Source of the DNA: Stenotrophomonas maltophilia
Lineage (GTDB): Bacteria > Pseudomonadota > Gammaproteobacteria > Xanthomonadales > Xanthomonadaceae
DNA length: 64,000 nt
NCBI RefSeq assembly: GCF_003205835.1
Contig: NZ_CP029773.1
Location: forward strand, 1,644,501-1,708,500
Reading direction: 5' to 3'
Part shown: positions 33,780 through 41,778 of the stretch, piece by piece
Numbering within the stretch: position 1 is the stretch's first letter
Layout of the letters: every line of letters begins with the position of its first letter
Notes under the pieces: generated by a model
What the model saw: the letters and a program-made list of their open reading frames with translations, nothing else
Databases searched by the model: none
What the model was told of the DNA's origin: nothing
Position numbers and translations under genes: made by a program

Positions 33780-34682
33780 CTACCCCGCTCTAAGCAGCTT
33801 AATGTCGGCTATGCGCTGAAGCTGTTGAAGATGATCCGGCTTGTTCTTGGCAAGCCATCTCACAACCGCAGCGTTGTCCAAGAGGGTCGACCCAATGTGG
33901 GTTTTGACGATTTCGAGCTGGAGGCTGGCTGGGCCATAATTCTCCTCCAGCAGCTTCGTATCGGCTTGCAGCGCTGCCAGCTCCCGTTCCAAGCGTTGGA
34001 GCGCCTCGATAGGGGCACCGTTGACCGTCTTTGCTGCCAATGGATCTATCAACTGTTCGACCGGCGTGTTTTGGAGAAGCGCGGTTGCAAGCTTGATCGA
34101 GTAATCCCCCAAGTTGACCATGGTCTGGGCAGCATCGATCTGCCGGAACGGCTTCATTTTCCGCAGCAACCGAAAGACTCCTGCGGCGGCGGGTTTGTCG
34201 GCCAGTATGGCGGTCGCTTCGTCGCAAACGCCATCCAAAAGCCGGAATTTGTCCCGGATGGAGCTGGCCGAGATGTTAAGCACCTGCGACAGCTGTTCCA
34301 CGGAAACCCCGCGCTCTGCTGCCCTGAGGATCATTCGGTGCTCTTGGACAACCGAAAGGCGGTTCACCTGCTTGTTGTAAGTGTAGCCTTCGTCGTCGGT
34401 TGAGATGAGGCAGGGGGCCGCGGTGGCTCCCAGCTCCTTCAGGGCCTCCAAGCGCATTCGTCCATCCAAGACCAAGAATCGTCCGGCGGTGCCCCGGTCG
34501 AGGGTAACCACGATGGGTTCGACCAATCCCACCGTCCTGACCGAGCTCACGATCTGCTGATACTTGACGGAAGCCTTCGTCCCCGTGGGCATGGCAATGC
34601 TGTAATGAAGCTGCGCCAGCTGGATATCCACGCAATCCTTTTCAAAGCCCAGGCGTACGCCCGAAGTTTGCTTCTTGCTCAT
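33780..34682 (-). CDS. RepB-like/ParB-family partition protein (RepB C-terminal type)
   Basis: A 300-residue protein with a ParB-like N-terminal nuclease-fold region (VSSVRTVGLVEPIVVTL, FLVLDGRMRLEALKELG), a helix-turn-helix (VSVEQLSQVLNISASSIRDKF) and a C-terminal RepB-type helical region. It starts by overlapping the upstream ParB-like gene by 4 nt. In mobile elements such pairs follow a large serine recombinase and probably help replication control, segregation or recombination directionality. It is cytosolic and DNA-binding. It is not an ordinary chromosomal ParB: there is no ParA gene. Confidence 0.8.
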   Translation of the reverse strand: MSKKQTSGVRLGFEKDCVDIQLAQLHYSIAMPTGTKASVKYQQIVSSVRTVGLVEPIVVTLDRGTAGRFLVLDGRMRLEALKELGATAAPCLISTDDEGYTYNKQVNRLSVVQEHRMILRAAERGVSVEQLSQVLNISASSIRDKFRLLDGVCDEATAILADKPAAAGVFRLLRKMKPFRQIDAAQTMVNLGDYSIKLATALLQNTPVEQLIDPLAAKTVNGAPIEALQRLERELAALQADTKLLEENYGPASLQLEIVKTHIGSTLLDNAAVVRWLAKNKPDHLQQLQRIADIKLLRAG

Positions 34683-35575
34683 CGGGCCAACCCTCTGCGC
34701 GGCAGCAGGTCAGCCAGTGGTTGCGGGACGCTGGTCAGCCCCTCCGATTGGAGAAGTCCGCAGAACTCTTTCGAGGCAAACAGCTCTTTGAAGATCTGCC
34801 GGGCCAGGAGGAGCGATTGCTGCGTGAACTCGGCCTTCTTCTGGATTCGTTGGTGCATCTCCACGTCGCGCTTGTAGAGCTTGGCAAGATCCTCGGGAGT
34901 CAGCTTCTTTCGTGGTGTGCCGTGAGCATAGGAGTTCGTTCCCCTCTTTCCGCTTCTAGCTCGATGAGCCAAGATATTTCGGACGACGGTCACCTTCTTT
35001 CCCTTGAGTTCACCGGCCTCATAGGCGTCCATCAGCAACTGTTGCGCATCGCGATCATTTGCCCGGGAGATGTTCACGGCAAGCGCCAAGGAAATGTGGC
35101 CCGCTTCGGCGGCGGCGAGCAGACGTCGCTCGCCGCGCTCCATGAGGTTGGCAACGCTGTTCACCCAGGACGGAGTGCAGCCCAGCTTGATAGCTATCTC
35201 CGGGTCCGAGTAACCGCGCTCTCTGAGCACCTGGACCTGTTCCATGGTCTCGGCCGCCCTGGGCGTGCGGCGAGCGACGTTCTCCACGATGCTCATGACG
35301 TGACCGGTGTGCTCATCCACGTCCAAGACCAGGGCGGGGATCTCGCGGTGACCCAGCAGCTTGCAGGCCTCAAGGCGACCTTGGCCGCAGATCAGTGCAT
35401 AGGGGAGCGACGTTTCATCAGGAGATGCCTTACGAACGCTAACGGGGCGTTTGAGCCCCACCGTTTCGATGCTTCGAGTGATGCCACGGTGGATGCGTTG
35501 GTTTCTGACCCGCGGATTGGCGACGTGGATGTCGGCAATGGGGATCATCTGAACGCTTGTGCCTTTGTTTGTCAT
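34679..35575 (-). CDS. ParB/RepB/Spo0J family partition protein
   Basis: A 298-residue ParB-type protein. The N-terminal domain has MIPIADIHVANPRVRN, GLKRPVSVRK and the ParB box-like YALICGQGRLEACKLLG, followed by IVENVARRTPRAAETM and a helix-turn-helix (YSDPEIAIKLGCTPSWV). The C-terminal half is helical and basic. The start overlaps the recombinase stop by 4 nt and the stop overlaps the next gene by 4 nt, so three proteins are made in sequence. It may bind a centromere-like site on the island; none was found. Confidence 0.85.
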   Translation of the reverse strand: MTNKGTSVQMIPIADIHVANPRVRNQRIHRGITRSIETVGLKRPVSVRKASPDETSLPYALICGQGRLEACKLLGHREIPALVLDVDEHTGHVMSIVENVARRTPRAAETMEQVQVLRERGYSDPEIAIKLGCTPSWVNSVANLMERGERRLLAAAEAGHISLALAVNISRANDRDAQQLLMDAYEAGELKGKKVTVVRNILAHRARSGKRGTNSYAHGTPRKKLTPEDLAKLYKRDVEMHQRIQKKAEFTQQSLLLARQIFKELFASKEFCGLLQSEGLTSVPQPLADLLPRRGLAR

Positions 35576-37155
35576 GCGACCTCCAGCAATGCGGCCCGAC
35601 CGGCCAGGGCGAAGAACTCCTCCAGCGTGTCCATCCGGTAGGCGTCCAAGGAAAAGCCGTTGTCCTCCATGGAAGGCATGCCATCGGGGGTGAAGTCGAT
35701 GGAAGGAAGCACGTAGAAGTCGTGGGCATGACGGTTACCGGGATCCATCCGGACCACTACGGTCAGATGTGGCGTCAGGCTTACATCCAATCGGATGCGC
35801 CAGCGGTTGGAGCCAGCGGGTGTGGGCTTGCACCGTGCGATGACGACGGACGTGAGGAGCTCACCGTTCACCCGCAGCAGATCAGTATCCCCGCATGGCT
35901 CGACCCACCCACCGTGTTGGGCGATGCCATCCACCACCAGCTGGACCATCTCGGGATGCCGCTGCCGAAGGGCGCGGTTGATCTCCAAGTAGGCGTAGTC
36001 GCGTTTGGGGGAGTAGCCAACCAAGCTATAGGCCCGGAGCAGGCTACCAAACCGATGGCGGAAGGCGCTGCTGGAGGGAACGCCTTCTTCTTCGTCGATC
36101 AGCATCCCTGACAGCGCGCCATGCCGCTCGAGCAGTGAGCGCAGAGCTTCCAGCATCTGGCGGTCGTCTAAGTGGACCGAACGTGCCGCGATGACTGCTT
36201 GAACGCGCTCGAACAGATCAAGCGGAACAATGGCTTCAAACGCATGTTCCTTTCGCACCCACGCCTCTGGCGGGTTCTGAACGTGTTGCAGCTTCAGCTT
36301 GAACGAAGTCCGGTTGTAGACGTTGTGGCCGACGTATTTCTCATTCGTCAGTATTTGATGGATGGTCCCTCGGCTCCAGAGGCCACCCACCTCATTGGGG
36401 ATGCCTTCTCGGTTCAGGACGGAGGCGATGACCCGTTCGGGCATGCCGTCCGTCAGAAACAGCCGATAGATGCGCAAGACGATTGCGATTTCATGCGCAG
36501 GCCCGGGCACCAGGATCACCCGATCGGTCTGGATGCTCTTTTGTTCTCCTCGAGCGAGCACAGCCTTGGGCTGGAGATGCTCGTCGACGAGTTGGCGGCG
36601 CAAGCCATACCCCGGCGTGCCCCCTTGTCGGAACCCGTGCCGCACGATGTTGCAGGCCCCTTTGAACACCTTGTCAGATAGCTCACGGCTGTATTCGGCG
36701 GCCATGCTCCGCTTGAGGCCAATCATGATGGTCGATGGCAATGAGCCATCATTCTTGAAAGCTTCTGCGCAATAGATGACCGGGATGCCATGGCTCTTAC
36801 AGGCGTGAACGTAGGCAGCGGCCTCGTCCGGGTCAGGGAACCGTCCCCAACGGCTGACGTCGTAGACCAAAATAGCGTTGAAGCCAGGGGAGGGGAGCTT
36901 CACATCCCGGAGAAGGGCTTGAAGAGCGCCTCGACCTTTGAGGTTCAGCCCACTCTTGCCGGAGTCCTCGTAGGTCTGGACGATCTGCATGCCGTGCGCC
37001 TTGGCGTATTCAGCAATTGCCGCAGCCTGGTTCTCCGTGGAGTAGCGCTGATGCTCGGTGGACATCCGGACATATTGAGCAACCGGGATGAGCCCATCGG
37101 AGCTTTGATCAGCGTCGGTCACTGCTTGGTGCAAGGACACGGCCAGCGCTTCCAT
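35572..37155 (-). CDS. large serine recombinase
   Basis: A 527-residue serine recombinase. The catalytic domain begins with AQYVRMSTEHQRYSTENQ, where Ser32 is the likely nucleophile, and continues with the arginine cluster region VYDVSRWGRFPD and SMAAEYSRELSDKV. The recombinase domain follows (GTPGYGLRR, GLWSRGTIHQILTNEKYVGHNVYNRT). The C-terminal part lacks an obvious cysteine zinc ribbon, which is unusual for large serine integrases. It is the gene nearest to the tRNA-Ser attachment site but is linked to ParB/RepB-type genes; it may resolve dimers or integrate the element. The start at 37155 has no strong ribosome site. Confidence 0.85.
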   Translation of the reverse strand: MEALAVSLHQAVTDADQSSDGLIPVAQYVRMSTEHQRYSTENQAAAIAEYAKAHGMQIVQTYEDSGKSGLNLKGRGALQALLRDVKLPSPGFNAILVYDVSRWGRFPDPDEAAAYVHACKSHGIPVIYCAEAFKNDGSLPSTIMIGLKRSMAAEYSRELSDKVFKGACNIVRHGFRQGGTPGYGLRRQLVDEHLQPKAVLARGEQKSIQTDRVILVPGPAHEIAIVLRIYRLFLTDGMPERVIASVLNREGIPNEVGGLWSRGTIHQILTNEKYVGHNVYNRTSFKLKLQHVQNPPEAWVRKEHAFEAIVPLDLFERVQAVIAARSVHLDDRQMLEALRSLLERHGALSGMLIDEEEGVPSSSAFRHRFGSLLRAYSLVGYSPKRDYAYLEINRALRQRHPEMVQLVVDGIAQHGGWVEPCGDTDLLRVNGELLTSVVIARCKPTPAGSNRWRIRLDVSLTPHLTVVVRMDPGNRHAHDFYVLPSIDFTPDGMPSMEDNGFSLDAYRMDTLEEFFALAGRAALLEVA

Positions 37156-37574
37156 CTAGGACGATGTATTCAGGGAACGTAGGCGGGCACTTTGAAGGTC
37201 TTGTGACGCTTTGAGTTTCTGGCTGAACCAATCAAGTTCGTGATGTGAAGGTGTCAGTCGGAGGGGCGGATGCTTGTGAGGCCGTCCTCCTGCAACCGGG
37301 GCGTATGCTGGTCTTTGCCAGCCGGGGCTATATCTGCCGGGATTGGAGGCCCCTGCGAGGACAGTATGTTCAGCTCTCACAGCGGCGTGTCCGTCTGTAC
37401 CGATGGGTGTGGGTCAAGCGGGAGGACGCTACCTCCGCACCATCGGGGCTGCCAGATCCAGTGGCTGCAGGTGGAAGATTTGGCTAGAGTTGGACACTCC
37501 CTTGGACACACTCTGCGGGTGTCCAGGTCGAAAAAACCTAACAACTTCAGACGGTTGGTTTGGGCTGCATAGTG
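37156..37574. other. island end region, no gene strongly supported
   Basis: About 420 bases between the recombinase start and the attachment site. An 80-codon frame at 37245-37487 has no ribosome site and is doubtful. The right part holds two direct TTGGACAC copies (37490-37497 and 37502-37509) and an inverted GTGTCCA (37519-37525), which with the second copy forms a 7-bp hairpin. Another GTGTCC lies at 37572-37577. Such repeats next to an attachment site may be integrase arm sites. Confidence 0.4.
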
Positions 37575-37591
37575 TCCCTCTCACTCCGCCA
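37575..37591 (+). other. attachment-site remnant: 3' end of a tRNA-Ser gene (right island end)
   Basis: TCCCTCTCACTCCGCCA reads as the 3' end of a tRNA: T-stem strand CCCTC, acceptor strand TCACTCC, discriminator G and CCA. The G discriminator and TCCGCCA end fit tRNA-Ser. No T-loop or 5' parts precede it, so this is only a fragment, as left by integration into a tRNA 3' end. Directly to the right is a hairpin terminator that would end a tRNA transcript. The whole tRNA gene should lie left of the window. Confidence 0.68.
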
Positions 37592-37603
37592 GATACAAAG
37601 AAG

Positions 37604-37635
37604 CGCCTGCAGATCCTCGATCTGCAGGCGTTTTT
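37604..37635 (+). terminator. rho-independent terminator (originally of the tRNA-Ser gene)
   Basis: CGCCTGCAGATC pairs perfectly with GATCTGCAGGCG across a CTC loop, followed by TTTTTCTTT. It lies 12 bases after the tRNA fragment, so it is probably the original tRNA terminator left on the chromosomal side. It can also end the leftward DUF4189 transcript. Confidence 0.88.
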
Positions 37636-37675
37636 CTTTATCCGACACTCGAAAGTACAGCCGGCGTGGAGCTGG

Positions 37676-38137
37676 CTATCCTGGCTGATCGGTGCGGGTG
37701 GCAGGCGTTGGCATGGGCGCGGGCGTCACCGCTGGTGCCGGAGCGGGCGCACCAGGCAGCTGTGGCGGTTCAAGATAGCGAGGTGGGGTTTCCCGCCACA
37801 GCAAGGCAAGCGTGCAATCGTTGGCACGTTCCCTGCACATTCTTTCGGCCTTCCGCTGCGCGGCGTCCGCGGTCTTCTCACCCAGTGCAAAGCCCAACGC
37901 AATCGTTCCGGTCGCTATGGCCGAATAGCCTTCGCTGCTGGTGCTGGCGGACTGACCGCAATTGCGCGATCGCGCTGCGCAGTAGTGCAGCGACTGCTGC
38001 ATCGCAGTGGTGAGGGAAGATTGGTTCATCGAATAGCCGTAGCGGCCATCCTTGTCGTAGGTGATCGCAGACGCAGCACTTGCGCCTGATGAAACGGACA
38101 ACAACAGTGCCAGTGAAACCGCATGCTTCCAGTTCAT
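37676..38137 (-). CDS. DUF4189 family secreted protein
   Basis: A 153-residue protein starting at the ATG at 38137, after GAGAAGGAGAGCGTG. A signal peptide (HAVSLALLLSVSSGASAASA) is followed by the DUF4189 region (AITYDKDGRYGYSMNQSS, CAARSRNCG, AERMCRERANDCTLAL) with paired cysteines that should form disulfides in the periplasm. The C-terminus is Pro/Ala-rich. It is the first chromosomal gene after the island and ends near the tRNA terminator. Function unknown. Confidence 0.82.
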   Translation of the reverse strand: MNWKHAVSLALLLSVSSGASAASAITYDKDGRYGYSMNQSSLTTAMQQSLHYCAARSRNCGQSASTSSEGYSAIATGTIALGFALGEKTADAAQRKAERMCRERANDCTLALLWRETPPRYLEPPQLPGAPAPAPAVTPAPMPTPATRTDQPG

Positions 38138-38258
38138 CACGCTCTCCTTCTCTGCCGATGGTGAATCAACCGGGGAGCGTGGCGCAACCACGCAGGGGGT
38201 GCGATGGACGACGCCTGCAGGCCGTCTGCCTGCAGGCGTGTACCGATGCATCCGGTTG

Positions 38259-40589
38259 TCAGAGCTTCACCGTCACACCCACCTGGAAGCCCCGCCCGGG
38301 CAACGGTGCGATGTACTTCAACGGCGAATTGTGCGGCCGTGCTTCTTCATTGAGCAGGTTGCTGCCGTTGACGAACACCTCCACGCCGGCGATGTAGCTG
38401 TTGCGTACCGGCAGTTCGCGACTGACCTGCAGGTCGACCAGGTTGAACGCATCCAGCGGCACTTCCTCGCTCACGTTGCGGCCGAGGTACTTCTGCGTGT
38501 CGTAGTAGGTGCTGGACAGCTGCGCCTTCCAGCCCTCGCGCTGCCATTGCAGGTTGGCACCGTAGCGGTTGGTCGGCATGTTCGGCAGGTACTCGCCGTC
38601 ATTGTGGGCACGCAGCGAATCGGGGCGGTCGGCCTTGTTCTTCACCAGGTCGGCGAAGGCGGACACATTCAACGTGCCGAAGCGGCCCAGGTCCAATGCC
38701 TGCGAAGCATCGATCTCGAAGCCCTTCACCGTGGTGTCGGTCTGCTTCCAGTACTTCAGTGGCAGGCGGTTGGCGGTCTGCAGGCCGGAGTAGCCGAGGT
38801 AGAGGTAGTTCTCGTACCGCATCCGGTACGCGGTGGCGGACAGCTCGAAACCACCGAGATGGAACAGGCCGGTCAGTTCCAGGTTCTTCGCGCGTTCCGG
38901 TTCCAGATTCTGGTTGCCTTCTTCCTGGGTCATCACCGAATAGTGAGCATTGCTCGCATACAGCTCGTTGATCTCCGGTGCGCGCTGCGAGGACGAGTAG
39001 CGCACCTTGGCCGCGAACAACGGACCGAGCTCGACATACGATCCCAGGCTGTAGCTGTTGAGCCGGTAGTCACGGTCCTGCAGTTTGGTGTTGGCGGCAT
39101 TGCGCGCGGTCTTGAAGCGGCTGGGCTGCAGCTTGTGGTCGATGCGCTCGTGACGCACGCCGGCATCGAAGGTAGCCCAGCCGAAGTCGAGCGTTTCCTT
39201 CAGGAACACCGCATTGCTGCGGGTGTCCACGTCCGGCAGGTAGCGCTGAGAACCACTGCCGGTGACATCACGCGACTGATGGCTGAAACCGAGCAGGCCG
39301 CTGAGCGGGCCGATGCGTTGATGGCTGAGCAGCAGCTCGGCCTGGGTGCTCTCGAAATCGTAGTCGTTGGCCTTGGTGGCGCCCAGCCGCTCGCCTGAGG
39401 TGTTGTCCAGCTTGGAAACGCGGAGTTCCGCGCGCTCGAACCACGGTAGTGGATCACGCAGCAGGGCTTCCAGCGCGTAGCGCTGTTGCTTGATCACCAC
39501 GCCCACCGGCAGGCCATCGGCATAGTTGGAACCGAACGACAGGTTCTGCATCGAGAAGCCTGGAACGCCGTACTCGCTGTCCTTGGCATCAATGCTGACA
39601 CCCACGTAGCCACGGTCGAAGAACAGGGTCGAGCCGAAGGCCACCTGACTGTTGCGCGCATAGCTGTTGCCCAGCCGGTGATGGTAGTCGGGCGTCACAT
39701 CGTTGTTGATCTGCTTCTGCACATACGACGGCGTGCCGGGCACGTAGGCCGGGTTGACCGGATTGATGTAGGTGCGGCGCTGCCAGACCGACGTCGGATT
39801 GTTGGTGTAGAAGGAGAAATCACCATCGGCCCAGTCCGGGTTCTCGGTCATGAACTGGTCGATGTACGGCTGCGAGGCCTTGTTGTAGAGCTGCTGGACG
39901 CGCGCCTCTTTCTGGCAGGCGTCGGCCAGTGCCGAATTGACGCCCCCGCCGGCCGGGAACAGTCCGGTGTTGCAGACGCTGGCCTTGCTGTTGCCGGGGA
40001 TGTCGTAGTGCGAGATCCGCTGGCGCGACACCTGCAGGTTGGTGGACACGTTGCGCTGGTTGTTGAAGTTCATGCGGAAGCCCTGCGCGTCGGCCGCGTT
40101 GAAGCCCTTGCGCAGGACCAGTTCCATCGACTGGTCCTTGTCTTCCATGCTGCGCGAGATCAGGCCCGAGTCGATCTCCACGCTGCCACCGATCGCATTG
40201 CCGCCGTAGCGCACGGTGTCGGAAGACTTGTTGACGGTGACACTGCGTACGAACAGCGGATCGAACGGGATGTTGATGTCGCCGCTGATCGCGTTCATGC
40301 CCAGAATCGACTGGCCGTCCTGCAGGATCTGCACGCGGTTGCCACTGAGGCTGCGGATGACCGGGGCGCCCGCGTTCGGCCCGAAGGCGCTGCTCTGCAC
40401 ACCGGAGACGTGTTCGAGCAGGCCGCCGAGGGTGCGGTTCTGTGCCTGCGGATTGTCGACGGTGACCCGGCTGTCGATGCGCGAGGGTTGGGAGGCCTGG
40501 ACCTGGAGGGTGGGGAGGGTGGGTTCGTTCGCGGCCTGGGCGGTGTGGACGGCGAACAGAATGGCTGCAGCAAGGAGATGGCGGCGCAT
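38259..40589 (-). CDS. TonB-dependent outer-membrane receptor (metal-type regulation)
   Basis: A 776-residue outer-membrane receptor. A signal peptide (HLLAAAILFAVHTAQA) is followed by a plug domain with TLQVQASQ, GVQSSAFGPNAGAPVIRSL, QILQDGQSILG and a variant IGGSVEIDSG, and a 22-strand barrel ending in a terminal aromatic-type strand FQVGVTVKL. The ATG at 40589 is the natural start. Its promoter region holds a Zur-like palindrome overlapping the -10 box, so zinc is a reasonable guess for the cargo; a copper or other metal is possible. It is divergent from the AraC-type regulator. Confidence 0.85.
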   Translation of the reverse strand: MRRHLLAAAILFAVHTAQAANEPTLPTLQVQASQPSRIDSRVTVDNPQAQNRTLGGLLEHVSGVQSSAFGPNAGAPVIRSLSGNRVQILQDGQSILGMNAISGDINIPFDPLFVRSVTVNKSSDTVRYGGNAIGGSVEIDSGLISRSMEDKDQSMELVLRKGFNAADAQGFRMNFNNQRNVSTNLQVSRQRISHYDIPGNSKASVCNTGLFPAGGGVNSALADACQKEARVQQLYNKASQPYIDQFMTENPDWADGDFSFYTNNPTSVWQRRTYINPVNPAYVPGTPSYVQKQINNDVTPDYHHRLGNSYARNSQVAFGSTLFFDRGYVGVSIDAKDSEYGVPGFSMQNLSFGSNYADGLPVGVVIKQQRYALEALLRDPLPWFERAELRVSKLDNTSGERLGATKANDYDFESTQAELLLSHQRIGPLSGLLGFSHQSRDVTGSGSQRYLPDVDTRSNAVFLKETLDFGWATFDAGVRHERIDHKLQPSRFKTARNAANTKLQDRDYRLNSYSLGSYVELGPLFAAKVRYSSSQRAPEINELYASNAHYSVMTQEEGNQNLEPERAKNLELTGLFHLGGFELSATAYRMRYENYLYLGYSGLQTANRLPLKYWKQTDTTVKGFEIDASQALDLGRFGTLNVSAFADLVKNKADRPDSLRAHNDGEYLPNMPTNRYGANLQWQREGWKAQLSSTYYDTQKYLGRNVSEEVPLDAFNLVDLQVSRELPVRNSYIAGVEVFVNGSNLLNEEARPHNSPLKYIAPLPGRGFQVGVTVKL

Positions 40590-40617
40590 GACACGATCCG
40601 TGAAGTTGATGTGAAAT

Positions 40618-40630
40618 GTTATAACGTAAC
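40618..40630 (-). promoter_or_regulatory. Zur-like operator overlapping the receptor promoter
   Basis: GAAATGTTATAACGTAAC contains the palindrome GTTA-N5-TAAC (40618-40630). It resembles the Zur consensus GAAATGTTATANTATAACATTTC. On the minus strand TTGTCG and TATAAC are spaced 16 bases and could be -35 and -10 boxes; the palindrome overlaps the -10 box, as expected for a repressor. Confidence 0.5.
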
Positions 40631-40676
40631 TATTTGTATCGACAAGGGCGGATTGGGCCTTGCCATCGGGACTGGA

Positions 40677-40695
40677 TATGAGAACGGTTCTCATA
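40677..40695. promoter_or_regulatory. Fur box between receptor and AraC regulator
   Basis: TATGAGAACGGTTCTCATA is a palindrome broken only at its centre; it matches 13 of 15 positions of TGANAATNATTNTCA. It continues into ATGAGAA, a further half site. It lies 34 bases upstream of the AraC ATG and 88 upstream of the divergent receptor, so iron could control both. Confidence 0.65.
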
Positions 40696-40728
40696 TGAGA
40701 ATGGCGGGTGATTCTTCACGGGCGCACC

Positions 40729-41667
40729 ATGCACAGCCTCACCCTGGCCGACCTCGACCGCCTGGGCCGCAGCAGCGGCTTCCGCTATCGGCTGCCTGCG
40801 CGGGCGGCTTCCGATCTGTCGGGCGAGGATTGCGTGGTGCAGGGCAGGGTCGAGCAGCGTCGCCTGCGTCCGGGCGTCCATCTGGCGCTATCGGACGTGA
40901 TCGCACGCCAGCCGTTCGAGGCCACGTCCGAGTCGCCGCCTGCCTTCTCGGCAATCGTGATGCTGGAGGGCCGCGCAGGTGCGCGCCTGGCGGGGCAGGC
41001 GGTGATCGGCATGGGTCCGGGCGCTGGCGCGATGGTGCGGGCCGACGCCACGCCGATGACCGCGATACACCCAGCGGGCCAACGGATGCGCAGCCTGAAT
41101 GTCTCGCTGGACGCACCGGCCGAGCTGGACGATCCGATCATCACTGAACTGCTATCCGCCGCGCATCGCAGCGGTGGCCAGCAGCTGCGCGGCTGGCAGG
41201 TGCCCGGGCATCTCGAGCACGCCGCCGACCAGGTGTTGTCGGGCACCTGGCAGGGCGCAATGCATGCACTTTTGTGCGAAGGCATTGGCCTGCAGATGCT
41301 GGCCATGGCGCTGGGCGCGCCGGCACCGGAGGCATCGCCCGACCTGCGCGTTTCAGCACGTGATCGCCGCATGCTGCAGCGGGTGATCGACTGCCTGCAG
41401 GCGGCGCCGGCCGCCGACCACAGCCTGGAGGATCTGGCGCGCCTGGCCTGCATGAGCTCGAGCAGCCTGCGGCTGAAGTTCCAGCAGGTGCACCGGTGTT
41501 CGGTGTTCGCCTGGCTGCGCGAGCGGCGCCTGCAGTTGGCCTGCGAGCAGCTGCGGCAGGGCTGCAGCGTGCAGCAGGCCGCGCATTTCGTCGGCTACCG
41601 GCACGCCACCAATTTCGCGACCGCATTCCGCGCGCGCTACGGCATCGCACCCAGCGAGCTTCGCTGA
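40729..41667 (+). CDS. AraC family transcriptional regulator (PchR-like)
   Basis: A 312-residue regulator. The C-terminal 100 residues form the two helix-turn-helix motifs of the AraC family (HSLEDLARLACMSSSSLRLK and CSVQQAAHFVGYRHATNF ending in FRARYGIAPSELR). The N-terminal part is the ligand-binding domain seen in PchR-type siderophore sensors. I chose the ATG at 40729; a GTG at 40708 is possible. Its gene has a Fur box upstream, and the siderophore receptor gene begins 111 bases downstream. It probably activates that receptor when the ferri-siderophore is present. Confidence 0.85.
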   Translation: MHSLTLADLDRLGRSSGFRYRLPARAASDLSGEDCVVQGRVEQRRLRPGVHLALSDVIARQPFEATSESPPAFSAIVMLEGRAGARLAGQAVIGMGPGAGAMVRADATPMTAIHPAGQRMRSLNVSLDAPAELDDPIITELLSAAHRSGGQQLRGWQVPGHLEHAADQVLSGTWQGAMHALLCEGIGLQMLAMALGAPAPEASPDLRVSARDRRMLQRVIDCLQAAPAADHSLEDLARLACMSSSSLRLKFQQVHRCSVFAWLRERRLQLACEQLRQGCSVQQAAHFVGYRHATNFATAFRARYGIAPSELR

Positions 41668-41734
41668 GTCCGGGCCACCGTCGGCAGTGCGCATACGCCT
41701 GCTGCGTCCGCGCATACGTGCGCTCACGCTCAAA

Positions 41735-41749
41735 TGACAATAATTCTCA
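41735..41749 (+). promoter_or_regulatory. Fur box of the siderophore receptor gene
   Basis: TGACAATAATTCTCA matches all 15 positions of the 7-1-7 Fur motif TGANAATNATTNTCA. It lies 30 bases before the chosen start of the receptor at 41779, where it would block transcription in iron-replete cells. Confidence 0.75.
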
Positions 41750-41778
41750 TCCAGCCTTTCCTTCCCGCTGGATCTCCC

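Noticed and set aside
37245..37487. 80-codon frame near the island end
   Set aside because: No ribosome site and no recognisable family; kept only as part of the end region description.
37480..37591. Complete tRNA gene at the island end
   Set aside because: Only the last 17 bases fit a tRNA; no D-arm, anticodon arm or T-loop is visible upstream.
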